From: Actinoplanes oryzae
Lineage (GTDB): Bacteria > Actinomycetota > Actinomycetes > Mycobacteriales > Micromonosporaceae
DNA: 64,000 nt
Direction: 5' to 3'
Assembly (NCBI RefSeq): GCF_030757795.1
Contig: NZ_JAUQWH010000009.1
Location: forward strand, 1-64,000
Made by a program: the position numbers and the translations under genes. Positions 57,937 to 64,000 of the stretch are shown one piece after another; the first letter of the stretch is position 1; every line of letters begins with the position of its first letter. Under the pieces are notes generated by a model, which was not told the origin of the DNA, ran no database searches, and saw only the letters and a list, made by a program, of their open reading frames with translations.

Positions 57937-58818
57937 TTACGGAAGGTGCCGCTGCAGCGCCGCAAGCAGCTGGGGGGCGAGGTCTTTCCGGCAGACCACC
58001 AGATCGGGCAGCTTCGGGTCGGCCTGGTTGTATTCCAACGCACTGCCGTCGATGCGGGAAGCGTGCAAACCTGTGGCCAATGCCACAGCGACCGGGGCGG
58101 CGCTGTCCCACTCGTACTGCCCGCCGGCGTGGATGTAGGCGTCCGCCTCCCCGCTCACCACCGCGGCGATCTTCACGCCGGCCGATCCCATCGGGACGAG
58201 CTCGGCGCCGAGCTCCTCGGCCAGCGCGGTCACGAACGCCGGGGGCCGGGTGCGGCTGGCGGCGATCCGGATCGGCCCGCCGGTCGCGGCGGCCAGCGGC
58301 AGCGGCGGATAGGCCGGCGGGTGATCGGTCGCCAGCGTGCGGTGCTGGGCCGGCATCGCCACGGCACCGGCGGCCAGGCAGCTCGCGCTGCCGCACTCCG
58401 CCGTCCAGAGCGCCACGTGCACGGCCCAGTCGGCGCGGCCCTCCTCGGAGAACTCACGGGTGCCGTCGAGCGGGTCGACGATCCAGACGCGGGAGGCGTC
58501 CAGCCGGTCCGGGCGCGCGGCGTCCTCCCCGTCGGCCCAGGCGACGCGGGACTGGTCGTCCTCCTCCGACAGCACGGCGTCGGCGGGGCGCCAGCGGGCG
58601 AGCTCGGCGCGGAGCAGATCGTGGGCCGCCTTGTCGCCGGCGGCCTTCAGCGCCTTGCCGTCCGCGTGGCCCAGCTCCTCGCGGACCTGCAGCAGCACCT
58701 GACCGGCCCGGTCGGCCAGCCAGCGGGCGAAGGCCGAGTCGTTGACCGGCGGCGTGCCACCGGACTCGGGCTCACGTTGCCCGGCTATGCGCGCCGACGT
58801 CCCTGTCCGCTCGCTCAT
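57937..58818 (-). CDS. cysQ: 3'(2'),5'-bisphosphate nucleotidase (CysQ-type)
   Basis: The 293-residue inositol monophosphatase-fold protein has the metal motif WIVDPLDGTREF near residue 110, LSEEDDQ near 82, and GSAGVKIAAV...YEWDSAAPVAVA near 210-245. CysQ removes the 3'-phosphate of PAP/PAPS and protects sulfate assimilation. Direct linkage to cysDN supports the assignment over inositol phosphatase. It begins 22 bp after the sugar transferase stop. Confidence 0.88.
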   Translation of the reverse strand: MSERTGTSARIAGQREPESGGTPPVNDSAFARWLADRAGQVLLQVREELGHADGKALKAAGDKAAHDLLRAELARWRPADAVLSEEDDQSRVAWADGEDAARPDRLDASRVWIVDPLDGTREFSEEGRADWAVHVALWTAECGSASCLAAGAVAMPAQHRTLATDHPPAYPPLPLAAATGGPIRIAASRTRPPAFVTALAEELGAELVPMGSAGVKIAAVVSGEADAYIHAGGQYEWDSAAPVAVALATGLHASRIDGSALEYNQADPKLPDLVVCRKDLAPQLLAALQRHLP

Positions 58819-58840
58819 CGTCTCGCCTCGCCTCTCATGC

Positions 58841-60592
58841 CTAGTACGCCCCGGAGGACCGGACCACCGCGGTCATCGTCCGCAAAAGGATCACCAGATC
58901 CAAACTGAGCGACCAGTTCTCCACATAGCGCAGGTCCAGCCGGACCGCTTCCTCCCACGACAGATCCGATCGTCCCGAAACCTGCCAGAGGCCGGTCATG
59001 CCCGGTTTGACCGCCAGCCGGCGCCGCACGTCGTCGGCATAGGCGGCGACCTCCGCGGGCAGCGGCGGCCGCGGGCCAACCAGCGACATCTGGCCCAGCA
59101 CGACGTTGAGCAGCTGCGGCAGCTCGTCCAGCGAGAATCTGCGCAGCCACCGGCCGACCGGGGTCACGCGCGGGTCGTCACGGATCTTGAAGAGCACACC
59201 GTCGTGCTCGTTGAGGTGCCGGAGCTCGGCGAGCCGCGCCTCGGCGTCCACGTACATGCTGCGGAACTTGAAGATGCGGAACTCGCTGCCGTCCCGCCCG
59301 ACCCGAACCTGCCGAAAGAGTACCGGGCCACGGGAGGTGAGCCTCACACAGAGTGCGACGGTTAACAGCACCGGACCGAAGAGCACGAGCAGCGCCAGCG
59401 CCCCGAGCCGGTCCACCAGGTCCTTGATCATCCGGGCACCGCCGTGCAGCCGCGGGTGCTCGACGTGCAGCATCGGCAGCCCGTCGAAGGGCCGGATGGT
59501 GGTGCGGGCCCCGGCGACGTCGATCAGGGCGCTCGCCACGATGAGATCGACCTCGTCGCGCTCCAGCCGCCAGGCCAGCCGCCGCAGCGCCACGCCGTCC
59601 AGCTCGGGGCAGCTCAGCACCACCACGGTGTCCGCGTCGGCGGCGTCCACCGCGGTCGCGACGTCGTCGAAGGTGCCGTACACGGGCAGGTCCACCACGC
59701 CGTCGTGCTGCGGCGGCAGGCAGGCGCCCACAACTTCCAGACCGTGATAGCGCTCACGGCGCAGCTGGCGCGTGATGCCGATGACGGACAGCTCGTGGCC
59801 GACCACGAGGACGCGGCGCAGGCTGGCGCCCCGTTTGCGTTCCAGGTGCAGATGCTTGCGCAGGGCGAAGCGGAGCACGACCGCCGAGACGACGGCCGTG
59901 GGGAGCGCCGCGAGGACGTAGGAGCGGGCCAGGTCCAGCTCGAGGGCGTACGAGACGACGGCCGCGCCCGCGATCAGGCCCACGCCGCCCCGGATCACCC
60001 GCTGGTACTCGTCGGTGCCCACGAAGAGGAAGCGGCGCTCGTACGCCCGGCTGCCGATGAGCACCATGAGCAGCGCCACCGGCAGGAGCGCCGAGAGCAG
60101 GAGATACCCCCGGTTGTACGCGGTCACCTCGTCGCCGAAGCGCACGGCGAAGGTCGTCGCCCCGGCCGCGACTCCGGCCAGCAGGTCGCTGAGCACCAGC
60201 GAGCGCACGTACCGGCGCTCCCACCGCTGCCGCCGCGACATGGCCGCGTGCCTGCCCCGGACCCGGACGAACGGCCGGGCGGCCGGGCGGGCCGCCATCG
60301 ACCTGTTCTGCCGCTCCGACCAGTGCCGGTCGACGGCCCGGTTGCGGGTGCGCGCGCCGTCTCCGGTCCGCGGCGCCGCGTTGGGGTCGGCCGCCTCCCG
60401 GGACGCCGGGATCTTGCTGTTGCGCGCCCGGTCCCGGTGCGGCACCGAGCGGTGCGGCCGGTGGTTCGCCGGCGGATGGTTCGCCGGGCCGTGATTCTCC
60501 GGAACGTCCTGGCCGCGATCCGCCGCACGCCGCTGCACGGTCGGCAGCGCCACGGTGGGCTCGTCGAGCGCGGTCTCCCGCCCTTCCGTCAT
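58841..60592 (-). CDS. Polyprenyl-phosphate sugar-1-phosphate transferase (exopolysaccharide, WcaJ/CpsE-like)
   Basis: The 583-residue protein has a charged N-terminal tail (about 1-120), four to five membrane helices (about 130-260), a CoA-binding-like NAD domain (about 260-380), and a further helix near 395-415. The catalytic bacterial sugar transferase domain contains FRIFKFRSMYVDAE, SLDELPQLLNVVLGQMSLVGPRP and KPGMTGLWQVSGR. It starts lipid-linked EPS repeats by transferring a sugar-1-phosphate to undecaprenyl-phosphate. It heads the probable operon with cysQ, cysD and cysN, an unusual pairing. Confidence 0.9.
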   Translation of the reverse strand: MTEGRETALDEPTVALPTVQRRAADRGQDVPENHGPANHPPANHRPHRSVPHRDRARNSKIPASREAADPNAAPRTGDGARTRNRAVDRHWSERQNRSMAARPAARPFVRVRGRHAAMSRRQRWERRYVRSLVLSDLLAGVAAGATTFAVRFGDEVTAYNRGYLLLSALLPVALLMVLIGSRAYERRFLFVGTDEYQRVIRGGVGLIAGAAVVSYALELDLARSYVLAALPTAVVSAVVLRFALRKHLHLERKRGASLRRVLVVGHELSVIGITRQLRRERYHGLEVVGACLPPQHDGVVDLPVYGTFDDVATAVDAADADTVVVLSCPELDGVALRRLAWRLERDEVDLIVASALIDVAGARTTIRPFDGLPMLHVEHPRLHGGARMIKDLVDRLGALALLVLFGPVLLTVALCVRLTSRGPVLFRQVRVGRDGSEFRIFKFRSMYVDAEARLAELRHLNEHDGVLFKIRDDPRVTPVGRWLRRFSLDELPQLLNVVLGQMSLVGPRPPLPAEVAAYADDVRRRLAVKPGMTGLWQVSGRSDLSWEEAVRLDLRYVENWSLSLDLVILLRTMTAVVRSSGAY

Positions 60593-60729
60593 CTCGCACC
60601 TCCCCTGCGCCGCCGATGATCACGCACCATCCGGGCGCTATGTGACCAACGCGCCAACCAAGCGCGGCGACACGGGAGTTCAGAAGGGCAAAACGGGCGA
60701 ATTAATCTATTCGTTCCCGGGGTCGGTCA

Positions 60730-61317
60730 TCACGTTCCGTGGTATTTGTTCTGCGCCCACTCGACGCCCTCGAGGATCACGGCCTCCGTCACGTCGGCCG
60801 CCCGGTCCACGAGAAAGTCCAGCTCCTTGCGCTCGGTCGAGGAGAAGTCGGCCAGCACGAAGTCGGCCGCGTCCTGCCGGCCCGGCGGCCGTCCGATCCC
60901 GACCCGCACCCGGGCGTAGTCCTTGCTGCCCAGCGACTTCGACATCGAGCGCAGCCCGTTGTGACCACCCTCACCGCCGCCGCGCTTGGCGCGCACCTGC
61001 CCGTACGGCACGTCCAGCTCGTCGTGCACCGCGACGATGTGCTCCAGCGGCACCTTGAAGAACTGCGCCAGCGCCGACACCGGGGCGCCGGACAGGTTCA
61101 TGTAGGTGAGCGGCTTCACCAGGATCAGCTTGGGCCCGCCGAACCCGAGCCGGCCCTCCGCCACCTCGGCGACCGCCCGCTTGTGCCGGCCGAACTTGCC
61201 ACCCACCCGGCTCGCCAGCAGATCGGCCACCATGAAGCCGACGTTGTGCCGGTTGCCCGCATACTCCCGGCCGGGATTGCCCAGCCCGGCCACCAGCCAC
61301 GGCGCGTCGTCGGTCAT
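60730..61317 (-). CDS. pth: Peptidyl-tRNA hydrolase
   Basis: The 195-residue protein has GLGNPGREYAGNRHNVGF (catalytic His) near residue 12, LVKPLTYMNLSG near 65, HDELDVPYG near 95, and GGGEGGHNGLRSM near 110. It releases peptides from stalled peptidyl-tRNA. ATG 61317 is the family start. It follows rplY after an 87-bp gap containing a strong hairpin, in the conserved prs-rplY-pth order. Confidence 0.96.
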   Translation of the reverse strand: MTDDAPWLVAGLGNPGREYAGNRHNVGFMVADLLASRVGGKFGRHKRAVAEVAEGRLGFGGPKLILVKPLTYMNLSGAPVSALAQFFKVPLEHIVAVHDELDVPYGQVRAKRGGGEGGHNGLRSMSKSLGSKDYARVRVGIGRPPGRQDAADFVLADFSSTERKELDFLVDRAADVTEAVILEGVEWAQNKYHGT

Positions 61318-61341
61318 GACCTGCTCTCTCCTCACACGGAA

Positions 61342-61373
61342 ACAGGGAAAGCGCCGCGCGGCACTTTCCCTGT
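61342..61373 (-). terminator. Hairpin between rplY and pth
   Basis: ACAGGGAAAG and CTTTCCCTGT form perfect 10-bp outer arms. Three further pairs lie inside past one mismatch, around a GCGC loop. No T-run follows, so partial termination or an RNA processing site is likely. Confidence 0.6.
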
Positions 61374-61404
61374 CGTGGTCTTCCGGCAGCCCTGGGGGCT
61401 GAGG

Positions 61405-62025
61405 TCAGCTGGCGGCTTCCTCGCCGGCCTCGGCCTCGGTCTCGCCCTCGGCAGCCTCGCCGCCCTCCATCTGCTCGGCGGTCTGCGCCTGCGAGATGAT
61501 CGCGATGACGAAGCCGGGGTCCACGGCCAGCTGGGTGCCCTGCGGGAGGGTCACGTCGCCGGCGGTGACCTGCGCGCCCGCCTCGAGGCCCTCGATCGAC
61601 ACCTCGAGCTCGGTCGGCAGGTGCATGGCCTCGGCGGTGACCGCGAGCGTGTTGCTCTCGTTCACCACGAGCGTGTTGCGGGCGGCCTCGCCGGTCAGCG
61701 TCACGGGGACGTCGACCTGGACCTGCTCGCCACGCTTGACGATCAGCAGGTCCACGTGCTCGAACGTGTCCTTGATCGGGTCGCGCTGGATCGCCTTCGG
61801 CAGCGCCAGGATGGCGGAGCCACCGGCGACGTCGAGGGTGAACACCTGGTTGAGACCGCCGTGCCGGATCGCGGCCGCGAACTCACGCGCCGGCAGAGCG
61901 ATGTGCTGCGGGGCCTCGCCGTGACCGTAGAGCACGGCGGGCACGAGGCCGGCCCGGCGCGTGCGGCGGGCACCACCCTTGCCGAACTCGGTACGGGGCT
62001 CGGCGCTGATCTTTACCTCGGACAC
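61405..62025 (-). CDS. rplY: Ribosomal protein bL25, long Ctc form
   Basis: The 206-residue L25/TL5/Ctc protein has the 5S-rRNA-binding N-terminal domain (EPRTEFGKGGARRTRRAGLVPAVLYG). The C-terminal TL5 domain follows, with an acidic Glu/Ala-rich tail after about residue 185. It binds 5S rRNA in the large subunit. ATG 62025 with SD upstream. Next to pth and prs as in other Actinobacteria, but here 734 bp from prs. Confidence 0.94.
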   Translation of the reverse strand: MSEVKISAEPRTEFGKGGARRTRRAGLVPAVLYGHGEAPQHIALPAREFAAAIRHGGLNQVFTLDVAGGSAILALPKAIQRDPIKDTFEHVDLLIVKRGEQVQVDVPVTLTGEAARNTLVVNESNTLAVTAEAMHLPTELEVSIEGLEAGAQVTAGDVTLPQGTQLAVDPGFVIAIISQAQTAEQMEGGEAAEGETEAEAGEEAAS

Positions 62026-62759
62026 GGGGAACTCCTGAAACTCATGAATCGGGCTGCGTCTAAGTCGGCGGGCTGCGGGCTGTGTTCGGCGGGGCCGAGC
62101 GTGGGGTGGTGCTCATCTGCTCGGCAAGGGGCGCACGGGCACAGGCCCGGAACACCGCGTCGATCACGGTGCCTCAAGCGAACTCCGCTAACCTGCCGCA
62201 GACCGCGTGGCACCCTCGCCGTGGCAACCGCACCAGCTTACCTGCCCCGTGCGCACGACGACCGGCGGGTCCCGTCAGCTCGCTCTTCCCGCGAAAAGTT
62301 CACCCGCCCGATGCACCTTGCACGGTACCGGCCGGAGCGGCATGGCAACACCCCGTACTGGTCGCCCGTCGCCTCAATCGCCCAGGACGTCGCAAATCCC
62401 GCGTCCGCCCCCGGCGCCACGCTCATCCACAATGCGCAGCACCGCCCATCCCCTTCACGCAGCCGCCGTCGGCTCACACGCCGCTGGGCTCGCCGTCCAG
62501 CACGCGCAATCGAGCCGCTCGGCGCCGCGGCAAGGGCCACCACGTGCGTCGGGCTGCACAGCGCTGCGGCAAGGGCCACCACGTGCGTCAGGCTGCACAG
62601 CGCTGCGGCAAGGGCCACCACGTGCGTCAGGCTGCACAGCGCTGCGGCAAGGTCCAGCAGATGCCGTCCATCTGCACAGCGGCGCGAGAAAGGCCAGCAC
62701 ACGGCCCAGCTCGCTTCAGCACAGACCGGTCGGACGTCAGCTCGGGCCGGGGCCGAACG
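62026..62759. other. Gene-poor interval between prs and rplY holding a 39-bp tandem repeat
   Basis: No standard gene is recognised in 734 bases where related genomes usually have a short spacer. The right third holds a 39-bp tandem repeat (62524-62680). A minus-strand frame from 62702 to 62238 could encode 154 residues including three 13-residue repeats resembling ALAAALCSLTHVV, but it lacks family support. The rplY promoter should lie near 62040-62200. Confidence 0.6.
62524..62680. repeat. 39-bp tandem repeat, three near-perfect copies plus one diverged
   Basis: Units at 62524-62562, 62563-62601 and 62602-62640 differ by two bases at most. A fourth, 62641-62680, is diverged and one base longer. 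Each of the first three contains CCACCACGTGCGTC with a central CACGTG palindrome. There are no spacers between units, so it is not a CRISPR array. Confidence 0.95.
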
Positions 62760-63740
62760 TCAGCTCAGACCGCCGAACAGCGTCGTCACCGAGCCGTCGT
62801 CGAACACCTCGCGGATGGCCCGCGCGAGCAGCGGCGCGATCGACAGCACCGTGATCTTGTCGAGGCGCTTCTCCGGGGGGAGCGGGAGCGTGTTGGTCAC
62901 GACCAGCTCGGAGATGCGGCTGTTCTTCAGGCGCTCGGTCGCCGGGTCCGACAGCAGCGCGTGCGTGGAGGCGACGATCACATCCGCGGCGCCCGAGTCG
63001 AAGAGGATGTCGGCGGCCTTGGTGATGGTGCCGCCGGTGTCGATCATGTCGTCGACGATCAGGCACACCCGGCCCTCGACCTCGCCGACCACGCGGTTGG
63101 CGACGACCTGGTTGGGCTTGAGCGGGTCGCGCGTCTTGTGGATGAAGGCCAGCGGGCACCCGCCGAGCCGGTCCGTCCAGCGCTCCGCCACGCGCACGCG
63201 GCCCGAGTCGGGCGCGACCACGGTCAGCGGCCGGCCCTCGAACTTGCGCTCCACGTGCTCGGCGAGGATGTCCATCGCGAACAGGTGGTCCACCGGGCCG
63301 TCGAAGAAGCCCTGGATCTGCGCGGTGTGCAGGTCGACCGTGAGGATGCGGTTGGCGCCCGCCGTCTTGAGCAGGTCGGCGACCAGGCGGGCCGAGATCG
63401 GCTCGCGCCCGCGGTGCTTCTTGTCCTGCCGCGAGTAGGGGTAGAAGGGCATCACCACGGTGATCCGCTTCGCCGACCCGCGCTTGAGGGCGTCGATCAT
63501 GATCAGGGTCTCCATGACCCAGCGGTTGATGCCCTCGGTCATCGACTGGACGACGAAGGCGTCGGATCCGCGCACCGAGTCGCGATATCGGACGAAGATC
63601 TCACCGTTGGCGAACTCGTAGGAGTCCGAGGGCGTCGGCGCCACGCCGAGCACCTGTCCGATCTCCTCCGCCAGCTCCGGGAAACCCCGACCGGAGAAAA
63701 GCATCAGACTCTTACGGTTCTCCGCGACGATGCTGCCCAT
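62760..63740 (-). CDS. prs: Ribose-phosphate pyrophosphokinase
   Basis: The 326-residue PRPP synthetase has FANGEIFVR, MPFYPYSRQDKKHRGREPISARL (ATP loop), VDLHTAQIQGFFD (metal site), and the PRPP loop CLIVDDMIDTGGTI. It makes PRPP for nucleotide and histidine synthesis and supplies Upp. ATG 63740 gives the family N-terminus (MGSIVAENRKSLMLFSG). It lies 180 bp downstream of glmU. Confidence 0.97.
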   Translation of the reverse strand: MGSIVAENRKSLMLFSGRGFPELAEEIGQVLGVAPTPSDSYEFANGEIFVRYRDSVRGSDAFVVQSMTEGINRWVMETLIMIDALKRGSAKRITVVMPFYPYSRQDKKHRGREPISARLVADLLKTAGANRILTVDLHTAQIQGFFDGPVDHLFAMDILAEHVERKFEGRPLTVVAPDSGRVRVAERWTDRLGGCPLAFIHKTRDPLKPNQVVANRVVGEVEGRVCLIVDDMIDTGGTITKAADILFDSGAADVIVASTHALLSDPATERLKNSRISELVVTNTLPLPPEKRLDKITVLSIAPLLARAIREVFDDGSVTTLFGGLS

Positions 63741-63920
63741 GGGCTCGTCCGCTCCCGTGTGATCGAGGGGGTGTGTCACCTGAAGTATGACCCGGGGACG
63801 GCTGCCCGCCATATGCCGGAGGCCTCGCGTGGGATGCCTCACCCCAGCTTGCGCGCCCCCGGCCCGGCTGACCTCAATCCCGTCCCATCGACGACAGTAA
63901 ATCAGACCCCCGGGCGGGCC

Positions 63921-64000
63921 TCACGCACCGTCGCCGGGTTCCTCCGCCGCCCGCCCGGCCCGCTCCGCCGCCTCGGCCGACACCGTGCCCGGCCGCTTGC
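63921..64000 (-). CDS. glmU: C-terminal end of GlmU (partial, cut by window edge)
   Basis: The last 25 codons before the window edge read KRPGTVSAEAAERAGRAAEE and so on, ending at 63921. The KRPGTxSAxAA ending is typical of actinobacterial GlmU. Location upstream of prs supports the call. GlmU makes UDP-GlcNAc for wall synthesis; the catalytic parts lie outside the window. Confidence 0.75.
   Translation of the reverse strand, partial: KRPGTVSAEAAERAGRAAEEPGDGA

Noticed and set aside
62524..62680. Possible CRISPR array in the prs-rplY gap
   Set aside because: Units are directly adjacent with no spacers, and no cas genes are present.
63741..63920. A tRNA gene between glmU and prs, known in some actinomycetes
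   Set aside because: No cloverleaf arms or CCA-adjacent acceptor stem could be formed from the 180 bases.

Overview
The window is high-GC DNA (around 70% or more by eye) with very GC-rich third codon positions, many GTG starts, and 1-4 bp stop/start overlaps (ATGA, GTGA, TGATG). The gene set points to an actinomycete, most likely Micromonosporaceae (Actinoplanes/Micromonospora relatives). It includes a four-gene conservon (giant sensor kinase, roadblock protein, DUF742 protein, small GTPase), a PknB-type kinase, SCO6745- and SCO4848-type proteins, a GPP34 protein, a split acyl-CoA mutase large subunit, and the glmU-prs-rplY-pth order at the right end. This assignment is inferred from gene content.

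Layout. Positions 1-9.8 kb: a CACCG microsatellite, a TetR regulator with a palindromic operator, a hairpin-rich gap, a DedA membrane protein, a 25-bp tandem repeat, an LpdA-type flavoprotein, and small metabolic or unknown genes (gamma-glutamylcyclotransferase, GNAT, SCO6745, coiled-coil protein, MBL hydrolase, DUF4349 lipoprotein, M20 amidohydrolase). 9.9-16 kb: acyl-CoA mutase large subunit, Ser/Thr kinase, phospho-sugar mutase, GPP34. 16-20.5 kb: a two-gene teichoic-acid-type unit (GT2/CDP-glycerol transferase fusion and a GT-D glycosyltransferase). 20.6-25.1 kb: NUDIX, upp, deoC and two aldehyde dehydrogenase-family genes, the second lacking the catalytic domain. 25.3-28.7 kb: an acidic unknown and a 768-residue protein that looks like a degenerate IS110-transposase domain fused to a Pro-rich linker and a conservon-type tail. 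29-35.7 kb: a lone kinase-like gene, then the conservon. 36-46 kb: adenosine deaminase, an RlmA-type rRNA methyltransferase, then on the minus strand an operon for nucleoside import (bmp lipoprotein, ATPase, two permeases), cytidine deaminase, thymidine phosphorylase and a DUF4272 protein. 46-51 kb: SCO4848-type protein, a membrane transporter facing a TetR gene with two operators, BrkB-type protein, RNA ligase-like protein, trpS. 51-55.5 kb: a repeat-rich spacer with a perfect 30-bp inverted repeat, galE-galK, a small ORF, a secreted GH43. 55.7-60.6 kb: an exopolysaccharide sugar transferase followed by cysQ, cysD and cysN. 60.7-64 kb: pth, rplY, a 39-bp tandem repeat, prs, and the 3' end of glmU.

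The strongest functional theme is nucleoside salvage. The importer, cytidine deaminase, thymidine phosphorylase, adenosine deaminase, a phospho-sugar mutase (possible phosphopentomutase), deoC, aldehyde dehydrogenase, upp and prs together cover uptake, base release, pentose disposal and nucleotide re-synthesis. A second theme is cell envelope: teichoic-acid-type polymer, EPS sugar transferase, galE, glmU. A third is regulation by the conservon and its tail-sharing partner protein.

The most unusual item is the IS110-like fusion protein. It appears catalytically dead and shares its C-terminal tail with the conservon kinase encoded about 3 kb away. Other notable items are a CTG-started ABC ATPase, the perfect inverted repeat upstream of trpS, and several clean tandem repeats. 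All family calls come from reading motifs; no database search was run.
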